64,000 bases of DNA. It comes from Pardosa pseudoannulata (lineage: Eukaryota; Arthropoda; Arachnida; Araneae; Lycosidae). Location of the stretch: NCBI GenBank assembly GCA_032207245.1, contig CM063506.1:36374742-36438741 (forward strand). Direction: 5' to 3'. The stretch's first letter is position 1; every line of letters begins with the position of its first letter. Of this stretch, positions 24,814 through 35,478 are shown piece by piece. The notes under the pieces are model-generated. The model was not told the DNA's origin. It saw nothing but the letters and a program-made list of their open reading frames with translations, and did not search any database. The position numbers were made by a program, and so were the translations under genes.

Positions 24814-25563
24814 AGTCGGTTTCACCAAAGTTGTTTCCCTCCAAGTGGTACACATCGAGGAAAAAAAGTCTCCAAAAATACGCTAAAGCTTCATTGTGTC
24901 AGTGACCAAAGTGTTCTATGATTTTTTACTTCACCCTTTGTCGGCTAGATTATAATACGGGAAAACCCACCCTCGTTACTGTCCGTTTACTTCTGGTTAT
25001 AAATAGATATATAAATAGACATTATAGATTGTTAATTTTTAATACACATAAAGCTCCTCAAGTCTCGAAGATCATCCCATAAGAAATAATGGGTTCTAAA
25101 AGTACAAATAAACATATTCTTTAAGAGAATGATTTCTATCTTTTTTACGAAAGTCATCGAAGCTATTTAAGTGGTACAATTAGAGATACATCTGTTACCG
25201 CAAACGAAATACTTCGAAATAGAGATTTACAAAGCCATGAAAAGCTATCAGCGTCTTTGTGCCTCAGAGAGTAGGTGAGCAGTTCCTAAACAATCGACCT
25301 GACCCTCCTACCTCAAAACTCCATAGGGGAAAACACTGGCAGAAATGTACATTACATCCATTTTCGGAACATTTGGAGGTCGAAAATTGTACGTGACAAC
25401 CCGCTTATTGAACACATATCGGTTTGGCGGAATTGTACGTGCGAACCACTTAGAGGGTTAATAACCACGTATTATATGGCTAACCAAAGCATAGCGTGAT
25501 TCTCTGTTTAAACAGAGATTAATCGTGGTTAGACATTAAACGACATTGGTGAGACCGACCCTT
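24814..25563. mobile_element. Palindromic MITE copy D, host of a nested MITE
   Basis: The left arm (GGTTTCACCAAAGTTGTTT, to 24836) is separated from its centre and right arm (GATTAATCGTGGTTAG, ATTAAACGACATTGGTGAGA, to 25563) by the 621-bp element 24837-25457. The intact arm has TTTAAC at this point, so the second element entered a TTAA inside copy D. Confidence 0.75.
24837..25457. mobile_element. piggyBac-type MITE, copy 2 (inverted relative to 10679)
   Basis: It begins CCCTCCAAGTGG and ends CCACTTAGAGGG followed by TTAA (25458-25461). At the left the TTAA has decayed to TT. Internal sequence matches the reverse complement of 10679-11327 over most of its length, for example the block with ACCGCAAACGAAATACTTCG and the GGTTTGGCGGAATTGTACGT end. 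It is nested in MITE copy D. Confidence 0.85.
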
Positions 25564-26384
25564 ACATTAATAATTAATTATTAGTTGAAAATAAAATTAA
25601 AATAGACAAAATTATTGGTAAAATAATAAAAGAACTTATGATTAGTATAAATTATTTAATACAAGTTTATGTTCGATTTATTATTTTTGATGAAAGTAAT
25701 ATGCATGTCACTAAAGTAATCTGTGATATATAATGTGAAAATTCCTTTTTTCGGCAATTCTAATTTAGCAGACGGATTTCTTACAACACAGAATATTGGA
25801 TTCGTTTGTATAAATGCATAGCATTTTTAATGGTAGATTTTTCTGTGAAAATACTGAAAAAAAGAATAAGAACGTCAACATAATGGCTTTCCAAAAAGTA
25901 AATTAGTGTAACTCATTCTTAAACTAGATTAAAGTAATTTCTAAATGAAAACAAATAATACATTTTGAAAAAATGGATGTTGATTTCTTATCTATCATGT
26001 TCTATACAATCCTGACTTCTCTTTAATACATTTTACTTAATGTTAAAATTTTCTTCTTCAATATTTATACAGATTTTAAAAAATGTCATTAAGTAAGATG
26101 TATTTATTATTATTTTTTTAAATTAATATTAAAGTTAATTACTATTATCCTTTTTAAACTACACGTCTCTACCGTAAAAAAACTGTTTCCGATAAAAGTT
26201 CAAATACTTCTTTACAGATAATAATATTATTCGTATTAATTTAAATCTATTACTTATTATTATTTTAAAACTTTACGTGATACCTTTTTTATCTAGACAA
26301 TATGTTCCCAACCTTTAGAAGGTTTCAGCACCCAATACGCCGAGGGGGTTGTATGAACTCATGATCTAGTCTGTTGGCATTAAT
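25564..26384. other. AT-rich DNA, nothing recognised
   Basis: No feature recognised. Confidence 0.45.
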
Positions 26385-26411
26385 ACACACACACACACAC
26401 ACACAACACAC

Positions 26412-26483
<72 letters not shown>

Positions 26484-26549
26484 ATGTGTATATTTGTATA
26501 TGTATATATGTATATATATGCATATATATGTATATATGTATATATATAT

Positions 26550-26585
<36 letters not shown>

Positions 26586-26600
26586 TATATATGTGTGTGT
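26385..26600. repeat. (CA)n / (TA)n compound microsatellite
   Basis: A short (CA)n run at 26385-26412 passes into interrupted (TA)n up to about 26595. Confidence 0.95.
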
Positions 26601-27069
26601 TGTATATACATATATACATGAACAGAATAATTTATTTAATTCAAGTTATTGTTTCATTTTTCCTTTAACATAGTCTCAATGCTAGTTCCAGGAAATATCT
26701 TAATTAAACGAGTTTCTAATAATATAATATACGGGAGTTACTTGATCACTGAAGACAACTTTGTTTAGAGTCAGCAATTAATTTTCTTGTCAAAAGAAGG
26801 CGCTCTTTATTGATGAGAAAACAGATATTTAGAAATTCGATACGCTGTTGTAACTCTATATTAGTGTGTAACACATGTAAATACTTGGATCAATATCCTT
26901 ATTCATTACAGTCAATAAACCCTAGCTCTTTAATAATACTTTCTTTCCACAAAAGGTAAAACAGCTACAGATACTTTCACCTTCCACTTAGTTTATAACA
27001 CTTAAGACTGTGTTTTCTGAAAAAGAATGAACAATATTTGATGCAGTTTTTCAGTTTAATGCTGTTTTA
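26601..27069. other. AT-rich DNA, nothing recognised
   Basis: No feature recognised. Confidence 0.4.
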
Positions 27070-28050
27070 CATAGAGACACATATTGCATGCGATAATCAC
27101 AAAGTAGCTGCTGTAAGGGTTTAATAGTTTCGAAAATGGAAATTTTCTACAGCTAAAAATTATCGGAATATAAACCTACTTTATTACATTTTATATTTGA
27201 CCCTTATTTACTACTTTTTAAAGCTGCGTAAACCTCTAAATCTATTGTTTAGTGAAACACTTCGCAAAATGTTATTTAATCTGATATGTTAATTATAATT
27301 TCAATAATCTAAAAAAATACCAAAGAATGTAATATTTAATATTTTTGTTCAATCCGACTCAAACTTCTTAATTTATGGTTCACTGAATCTGCCTAATATT
27401 GATTTAAAATCACCCCATATATTGAATTCAGCATTCTTTAAAATTGAATGTTTAGTGTACTGAGATCTCAATCAGAAATACTTAATAAAATTAACAAGTC
27501 CATTTAACATTATGTAACAATTTTGTTATGTTACAACTTTGTAGTTATCGTAAAATACGGAAAAAAAGAATTACTAAATGATTAAATAATGTTTAACTTT
27601 GCTAAAGTTCAAAACTCGAAGGATAGAAAAAAATAATTGATTTTCAAACACAAAAGATTTAGAGGCTAGTAATGAATAATGTCAAGACAGATCAATTGAA
27701 ATACTCTTGGAAAAAGTTTAATGCCTTTAAAGTATTAGTTTTTATTTCGTTATGGCTTATGAATGTGTTTGTAATATGAGCATGATAATTTAGCAAAAGC
27801 AACTCTGCTTCAGCAATAAAGTTCTCAATCTATTCATCAATCTTCGTATATTTATATAGATACATATTTAGATGCAATGCATTGAATACTTATATGCACA
27901 ATAGTTCCATTGTTAACAATAAATAAATTTTGTGTATATAATATTACGTTAACTTCCTTATTGATAATAACGGAATCACCAATTCATGATGTCTCCAATG
28001 CGAATCTCCAATCATTGTTTCATTCATGATATTTTGTTCCTCTCCATTAA

Positions 28051-28300
28051 CCCTCTGGCTGCTTATCCCGCGATTTCCATGGGCATTTGCTTTTTTTTTT
28101 CTTTTTTGAGAATCGCATCCCACTTTTTCACCATTTAACTAGAGAAATAAATTATATATATTATTAGACGTTTAATTATGTAATAAATAGAATTATATGA
28201 GTAGAACTATAGTTGAATTAGACAATATACTTATAATTTTATTGTGTAATTAATAGAAATTAACTGTAATTCAACTGAAATTTATTAAACAAACTTTCTT
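28051..28300. mobile_element. piggyBac-type element, left end only
   Basis: TTAA (28047-28050) then CCCTCTGGCTGCTTATCCCG and CGATTTCC. The same end, inverted, closes the element at 44481, so they belong to one family. It interrupts the sequence CTCTCCATTAATC that is intact in both other copies of the duplicated block, which shows the insertion point exactly. No right end was found, so the right limit is arbitrary. Confidence 0.7.
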
Positions 28301-28469
28301 GTAATAACATATGAAACTGGTTTTAAACAAATTTTGTGTATATATTACATTAAACTTCTTTATTGATAATAACAGAATCACCAATTTATGATGTCTCCAA
28401 TGCCAATCTCCAATCATTATTTCACCCATGATGTTTTGTTCCTCTCCATTAATCTTCACTTTTATGTAG

Positions 28470-28538
28470 AGGTGAATTTAGATAGTATGTGTTTGAACAT
28501 CGAAAGTTATAACACTTCCGTAAATATCTGTAAGGAAG
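28470..28538 (+). CDS. Candidate 69-bp exon, copy 1
   Basis: The sequence is preceded by CTTCACTTTTATGTAG, a plausible 3' splice site, and followed by GTAAGT, a consensus 5' splice site. Only one frame is open: two bases close a codon, then 22 codons (VNLDSMCLNI ... VNICKE), then one base. Length is a multiple of 3 and both flanking introns would be phase 1, so inclusion would not shift the frame. The peptide has two Cys 14 residues apart and one N-x-S/T site (NTS). I recognise no family and see no partner exon. An identical copy lies 1,654 bp downstream. Confidence 0.4.
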
Positions 28539-30123
28539 GTAAGTTGTGTGTAATTCTAACTTTAAAAATCTTTATCCTTTGGGAAATCAGCAGTTGCATT
28601 TATTTATCAATACAAATTAAGAAGACGTTTAACGTATTTTGATAAAAATTCTTTCGATTGTTTTTACTTCCTGATATTAGAAACAGTCTAACTACTTATT
28701 TTCAAAGAGTTTGTCTGTCATTCAGGTGTAAATTGTTGGTATATATATATCCACAATAAGGGCTTAGAACTATTTGATGAGAAAAATTACTTTAAAGATT
28801 GCATTGCAAAGTCATAATCACTAATTTAGAAATAGAAAATTATTTAAATTTTATTGGATTAGCATTTAATTTTATATTCTGGCATGAAAGATTCATTTTG
28901 TCATATGTATTTAAATATTATACACCAATCTTGGTCCTATCAGTAAAGGGTTTTATATAATTTTTAATGGGCACATTCCACTGAGTAACATGGTTTTAAA
29001 ACGAGTTCTATAACTAATCACAATTATATAACCTAATGCAAAAGTTACTTATTCTGTTGGTTAATTATCATATATATTATTTTCATCACAAATTCAAAAT
29101 TCAAAAGTTTTATATAATTAATATCTTTATAAATTTTAAACTTCAAATTACAAAAATATGTAAATTTACTACTTAGTTACAACTGTTTAAATAGTTACAT
29201 ACTTTTTACATAGACATTTGCATGATATATCACAATGTAGCGGCTTGTAATATTTCAAAAATGGAAATTTTGTATAAAATTATCGAAATACTATTATAAA
29301 CCTACTTTAAAACATTTATATTTGATCCTTATTTACTATTTTAAGACTGTATAATCCTCTAAATCTGTTTTTTTAGTCAAAAATTTTAAAAAGGTATTTA
29401 GCCTGATATTTTTTTACTACAATTTCAATAATTCTTAAAAATTTTATTAATTTATGGTTCACTGATTCGGCTTGATATGATTGAAAATACTCATATTTTG
29501 AATTCAAATTTTTTTTTAAATTGAATTTTTGTGCATTCAGATCTCAATGTAAAGTACTTTATGAAACTCTTAAATATATTAATTTTGTAAGACTTAAGAA
29601 TTTACAATTTGTAGTTATCGTTATATTTTGAAATAAAAAAATAGTAAATGATTAAATATTATTTAACTTAGCTAAAATCAAGCTCGAATTGTAGAAAAAA
29701 TAACTTACCATTAAACACAAAACACTTAATTCTATTAAAATAATGTCAAGACAGATTATGAAATACTTTAGGAAAACTTTTAATACCTTTTAAGTAGTTT
29801 TTATTTCGTCATGTTATGAATGTGTTTGTATAGGAGATGATAATTTAGCATAAACAACTCTGCTTCAGCAATAGTGTTTCTCAATATATTCATCAATTTC
29901 GTATATTTATACAGATACATTTTAGATGCAATGCATTTGATTTGATATGCGCAACAGTTACATGTTAGCAATAAGTAAATTTTGTGTATATTTTATTACG
30001 TAACTTCCTTACTGATAATAACAGAATCACCAATTCATGATATCTCCAATGAATCTCATATGCCAACTTCATTATTTCACCATGATATTTTCTTTCTCTC
30101 CATTAATCTTCACTTTTATGTAG

Positions 30124-30192
30124 AGGTGAATTTAGATAGTATGTGTTTGAACATCGAAAGTTATAACACTTCCGTAAATATCTGTAAGGAAG
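30124..30192 (+). CDS. Candidate 69-bp exon, copy 2
   Basis: It is identical in sequence and splice signals to the segment at 28470-28538, within a 181-bp block of perfect identity whose flanks have diverged. Perfect identity can come from selection on an exon or from recent gene conversion; the identical part includes about 84 bp after the donor, which favours conversion or very strong constraint. The longer open frames here (29982-30284 and 28388-28642) merely run through the splice sites. Confidence 0.4.
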
Positions 30193-30600
30193 GTAAGTTG
30201 TGTGTAATTCTAACTTTAAAAATCTTTATCCTTTGGGAAATCAGCAGTTGCATTTATTTATCAATACAAATTAAGATTGTTTAATGTGTTTTGATACTTC
30301 TTTTTGTTTTACTTCCTGATATTAGAACAGTCTAATGCTTATTTTCAAAGAGTTTGTTGTTCAAATTCTTGCTATGTATATATCCATAATAATGTCTTAG
30401 AACTGTTTGTCGAGAAAAATTACTTTAAAGATTATATAGCAAAGTCATCATCACTATTTAGAAAAAGAATTATTTTACATTTTATTAGATTTGCATTTAT
30501 TGTTAATTCTGGCATGAAAGATTATTTTGTAATATGTATTTTAAAATTATCTTCCTATTTCGTCCTGTAAGTAATGAGTTTTATATAATTCTTAATTTTC

Positions 30601-31164
30601 AAAGTCAGCTGAGTAAATATTAAGAAATCTTTAACTAATCCCAATATATCAAATGCACCAGTTACTTATTTGATTTTATGTATAATAGTTATCAAAATAT
30701 TTCATCATCTTCAAAATTAAAATAATACCTTATTTTTAAACTTCAAATTACAAAAATATGTAAATTTATTCTATTACATTTTAAATAGTTACAAATGTAG
30801 TTTTAACACATGTTTATTTGAAAAATTGTATATATTATCCATGTATTTTCTTTTAAACTAATATTTGAATCATATTTCTAATTATAATCTTAAATTATTT
30901 CTTTTTACTAATGAAACTGTTTTATCATGTGTTATAAGAAAAAAATTTTGCTGTAAATTGTAACTACATATCTAGAACAAAATGTAAAGCAAGATATACC
31001 TTATTCTTTTATCAGATAATTATCAGATATGGGATTTCTTTACAACATCTTTATCATTAATAAGTTTAATATAATACTTCTCTAAACTTTAAACTCTCAA
31101 ATTACAAAAATATATAAATTCATTGCTTATTAGTAATTACCAAATTATTGTTTTTATACAGAGT
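30601..31164. other. AT-rich DNA, nothing recognised
   Basis: No feature recognised. Confidence 0.4.
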
Positions 31165-33080
31165 ATATTTAATACTTTGAGAAATGTATACGCTAATATA
31201 AATTTTCTATTTTAAGTTATATCATTTAAGAATTTTTTTATCATTATCTTAATTTATTCTTATTTTTTAAGAATAATTCCAACTACCCAATCAATTCATT
31301 TCACCATGTTTTATTAGTTCAATTTCTGCTGTAAATTAAGATACAACTAAATCAGAATACATCTTATTCTATTTAAGAAATAATGACTTAGAATGCTATT
31401 TTTGTGACATTTAACATTATCTAAATGTTTCTAATAAAAAAAAATTATTTCCATTTATTTATCTTTTATAAAATATTATTATATATTGCGTCCCCTATTT
31501 ATTCAAATTAAGTGCAATTTACAACACATTAGTTCCAGAGTACACATGAATGTTAAAATTATGTAATAACTATCTAGAAGTGAAATGAGTAATACACGAA
31601 CCAGAAAAAATAGTGAAAATACTTTGAGAATACTTTTACGAATATAAGATTTTATAACAATGATGATAAATTTAGATGTTCACTGTCGTATTACATTACT
31701 CTAAGAAATGATTTTTGATGGATGTATAAATACAACAATGACTGGAATTGCAGTTTAATTACTTAGAAATTAATGGTGTTTAGGAATCATAGTTTTTATA
31801 TATTGTATACTTCAACTCTGAGAAATGTATATGCTAAAATAAATTTTCTATTTTAAGTTATATCATTTAAGAACTTTTTATCATTATCTTAATTTATTCT
31901 TATTTTTTGAAAGAATAGTTTCATCTACCCAATAAGTTCATTTCACCATGTTTTATCAGATTAAATTCTGCTGTAAAGTGAGGTACAACTAAATCAGAAA
32001 ATATCTTATTCTATTTAAGAAATAGTGATTTAGAATGTTGTTTGTATGCCACTTAACTTTATCTAAATGTTTCTGACAAAAAAGATTATTTCTATTTATT
32101 TATCTTTTATAAAATATTATTATAAAATTAGTCCTCTATTCATTCAAATTAAGAGCTATTTACACCGAATTAATTCAGAGTACACATGAATGTTAAAATT
32201 ATGTAATAACTACCTAGAAGTGAAATGAGTAATACACGAACCAGAAAAAATAGTGAAAATACTTTGAGAATACTTTTACGAATATAAGATTTTATAACAA
32301 TGAAGATAAATTTAGATGTTCACTGTTGTATTACATTACTCTCCGAAATAATTTTTTAAGGAAGTTTAATTACAATTATGACTGGAATTGAGTTTGATTA
32401 CTCAGAAATTAATGTTGTTTAGGAATCATAGTTTTTATATATTGTATATTTCAACTCTGAGAAATGTATATGCTAAAATATATTTTCTATTTTAAGTTAT
32501 ATCATTTAAGACTTTTTTATCATTATCTTAATTTATTCTTATTTGATGAAAGAATCGTTTCTTCTACCCAATAAGTTCATTTCACCATGTTTTATCAGTT
32601 CAAATTCTGCTGTAAAGTGAGATACAACTACATCAAAAAACATCTTATTCTATTTAAGAAATAGTGATTTAGAATGCTGTTTGTATGCCATTTAACATTA
32701 TCTAAATGTTTCTGGCAAAAAAGATTATTTCCATTTACTTATCTTTTATAAAATATTATTATATATTCAGTCCCCTATTTATTCAAATTAAGTGCAATTT
32801 ATGTCAAATTAGTTCCAGATTACACATAAATATTAAAAACATCAAATAGTAAATTCCATTAAATAGTAATAACAATCTAGAAGTGAAATGAGTAATACAC
32901 GAACCAGAAAAAAATAGTGAAATACTTTGAGAATACTTTTACGAATATAAGATTTTATAACAATGAAGATAAATTTAGATGTTCACTGTTATATTACATT
33001 ACTTTACGAAATAATATTGGATGGAAGTTTAAGTAGAACAATGACTGGAATTGCAGTTTGATTACTTAGAAATTAATGGT
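31165..33080. repeat. Tandem array, three units of about 640 bp
   Basis: GAAATGTATA(C/T)GCTAA occurs at 31181, 31822 and 32461. A core of about 130 bp near the end of each unit (31570-31700, 32213-32345, 32878-33010), with GAAATGAGTAATACACGAAC and ACTTTTACGAATATAAGATT, is almost unchanged, while the rest differs at scattered sites. A 20-codon frame in the core (MSNTRTRKNS...) is broken by an indel in unit 3, so the core is not conserved as protein. Confidence 0.85.
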
Positions 33081-33093
33081 GTTTAAATAATTC

Positions 33094-33566
33094 GGGTTGA
33101 CTTAAGAACTCGGTTCCCCCGCCAACTTGGCGATAATGGTTTAAGTATGGTTGCCTAACATTTTCTCTTGATCTCATCGTGTCCAAGCAATTTGTATTTA
33201 TATTATAATTTATATGATATTTGCATCCAACTCTCCTTGTGTAACTCTTTCCTTATACATTAAGAGTACGCAATGCTTAAAAAACTTAGATATAACAAAC
33301 TATTAATGGTTCACTATGGCTGATATTTAATAATTTGGAGCTGTTAATGGATTAATTGACCATAAATATAAATGTCCGGTTTTCAAGTTGTTTTCTTTAA
33401 TTAAGTAAGAGTTTATAATTCTATTACGATGTCACACTGTGCATTAATTAAAGTTACCAGAAAAAACAAAAAATACAATGTTTAGATGAATTGCCTTTGT
33501 GTTTTAGTAAATATCGCCAAATTTTCGCCAAATTTGCCAAGAGGAACCCAATTCTTAAGTAGACCC
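33094..33566. mobile_element. MITE with 8-bp target duplication (hAT-like)
   Basis: The ends are GGGTTGACTTAAGAACTCGG and, inverted, GGGTCTACTTAAGAATTGGG. The flanks are AATAATTC (33086-33093) and AACAATTC (33567-33574), an 8-bp direct repeat with one mismatch as made by hAT elements. Inner arms share CGCCAA-rich sequence. No transposase is present. Confidence 0.75.
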
Positions 33567-33669
33567 AACAATTCTAAATATCAGCAGTAAATCCCAATTT
33601 TCAGCTTAAATTAAATGTAATTTTAAAGATTTACTTTTAAGTTTACCTGATCGACAATTTAAAAGATGT

Positions 33670-33918
33670 TCAAATGCTCTTAACGTCTTGCCTAATGAAT
33701 CGAGCGACGATTGTGTGTGCCACTTCCGATGAAAGCTTTTCTCCTGCTTCATGACCAGAAGCAGTTTCATCACTAACTAAAATTTCCAAGCATTTTTTTA
33801 CAGAACAAACTACAATGCTATCTTCAGATGTATTCAAATCGGTATCTGTTTCAGTTTCTGGGGTGTAATCAAGACTCTTTCCAGCACCGCTATTAGTATC
33901 AATTTTCCTTTTTGACAT
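33670..33918 (-). pseudogene. Possible piggyBac transposase N-terminus
   Basis: An 82-codon frame starts MSKRKIDTNSGAGKSLDYT and continues Asp/Glu/Ser/Thr-rich (ETETDTDLNTSEDS). An acidic, disordered N-terminus after a basic MSKRK-type start is common in piggyBac transposases, and the frame at 44214-43951 is of the same kind. No catalytic motif follows before a stop. The assignment depends on the nearby CCC-type end. Confidence 0.45.
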
Positions 33919-34148
33919 TAGGTTAATTTTTTAGATTTTTTTTGAAGAATTTTTAAGCACCAACAGTTAATTATTTATTGCATATAATATAATACTTTAT
34001 TGCAAGTGCACCTAAGAATAAACTACCAACTGTTATATTGCAACTGTAAAAAACAATAAACCAAAAACAAAAATTTTACCGCCTAAAAACAATAACATGT
34101 CTGATACGAGCGTTTCACTTTTGGCCGGACAGAATCATCACGTGTGTA

Positions 34149-34906
34149 GGTACAACTTTGATATACCCCCCCAAAAATTAAGCGCCAAATCTGGCACTCC
34201 CTACGGACTTTTTAGGGTTGCTGTTTCTTATTTTGGTGTTGCCAATTTAGGTTTTATCAGCTTTTAGGTTTTTGCTGTTGTAAAATTTAGTATTTTCTTG
34301 TATTTTTTACCATTTTTTTGAGGTTTTTTTTAAAGTTTTGTGGCAACAATTTTTAGATTTCATATATGTTTTACCACCATTTCATTCATTCGCCATTTCT
34401 TTGTGAAGTGATCAAGTGGATTTCTGACTTGCTGTATTTTGCTGTAAATCTGGTTGTATTTTCCAATTATATATTTTTTCTATTAATTATTTTTAACTTT
34501 TAGCTTTCAATATGTTTCGTAAATCATGTTTAGCGGCTAATGTTGATTGTTTCAATAAATTTATTGAAATTGCTGCTGGGGTAAATTGGGAGGAATTCAA
34601 AATTTCTGTATAAATAATTCTTTTTATTAGATTCCCGACACGTATTTTCAATTGTATTTGTTAAAATTTTTGTGTAAATTGCATATAATATGTTATTCAG
34701 TGTTATTTATTTGTATTTTTTATGTATTTATTGTGTTTTTCCTTTTTTTTGTATTTAATGATTCCGTATTTTTTATGTATTAATTATTTGTATTTAGCGA
34801 GAATCCATCTTGGCGAGAAAAAAAGGCGCCAAAAACAGGTACTTGAGAAAAAAAGTCGCCAAATTTCGGATTTTTTTTTGGGGGGGGGGTATATCAAAGT
34901 AGTTCC
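34149..34906. mobile_element. MITE with 12-bp direct flanks, 758 bp
   Basis: The ends are AGGTACAACTTTGATATACC and, inverted, GGGAACTACTTTGATATACC (17 of 20 match), followed by C-runs and CGCCAAA in both arms. CATCACGTGTGT stands on both sides (34137-34148 and 34907-34918), apparently a 12-bp target duplication. No coding sequence. I cannot assign a superfamily. Confidence 0.75.
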
Positions 34907-34979
34907 CATCACGTGTGTGATACGAGGTTCTCATTTTAGGCACAGCAATACGATCACGTTTCCCATACGTTGTTTTAAG

Positions 34980-35426
34980 ACAAAGGGTTGAAATATATAT
35001 TGAAAGAAAGTAAGAATAGTTCTCTAAATAATTTTAATTTTACCCATTAATTATGTGCTGATAGAATATATCAACGCTGTTTACCAGGCTGTGGTAGGAA
35101 GGCATGAATATTTGTTGACAATTTGAAACATGGATTTTCTTATTTGATGTATTCTAACAACCTCCCCTATTTGAAAAGGTTTCATTGTGTAAAAACACTA
35201 TTTTTATGACCAATGAAGGTATAATTTATAATTCAGTAGCATTTCTAACAAATTTAATAAACCTATAAATTCATAGAAAAGCAAGAAAAGTTATCTCTCA
35301 TATTTATTGATATGTTATCCTTTTTAAATTTACACTATGACATGAAACATGTTATTTTTGTTCGAAATATATTTTATTACTTGTTTGGCTTTATTTTGGT
35401 TGGTATATTAAGCAACAATAACTTCA
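34980..35426. other. AT-rich DNA downstream of the neuropeptide gene
   Basis: No feature is recognised beyond likely 3' flanking DNA. Confidence 0.4.
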
Positions 35427-35436
35427 TTTATTTATT
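35427..35436 (-). promoter_or_regulatory. Candidate polyadenylation signal of the neuropeptide gene
   Basis: Overlapping AATAAA hexamers on the minus strand lie about 45 bp after the stop codon at 35479-35481. The position suits a short 3' UTR, but AATAAA is frequent in AT-rich DNA. Confidence 0.4.
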
Positions 35437-35478
35437 TCTGAGTTAACACATAATAAATATCTGAAGTCAGAGAAAAAG

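Larger units (their letters stand above)
27070..30600. repeat. Duplicated block carrying a repeated exon-like segment
   Basis: The block 27070-28047 matches 29211-30107, and 28325-28960 matches 29975-30600. The original unit is therefore one continuous stretch seen whole at 29211-30600, while the first copy is interrupted near 28048 by a TTAA-flanked transposon end and partly re-duplicated. Most of the copies differ at many positions, with small indels. In contrast, 28442-28622 and 30096-30276 are identical over 181 bp. Confidence 0.8.
33650..34979 (-). mobile_element. piggyBac-type element, 5' part, interrupted by a MITE
   Basis: On the minus strand the right end reads TTCAA followed by CCCTTTGTCTTAAAACAACG (about 34979-34960), a decayed TTAA plus a CCC-type terminus. 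Removing the 34149-34906 insertion leaves about 0.3 kb of leader before the Met of the 33918 frame. The leader has a direct repeat, GATACGAG, on each side of the inserted MITE. The 3' part of the element is missing. Confidence 0.5.

Noticed and set aside
28388..30284. Open frames of 84 and 100 residues sharing an identical 55-residue segment
   Set aside because: They run through a consensus donor and acceptor. The shared part is better explained by an identical 69-bp exon-like segment with intron flanks than by two small genes.
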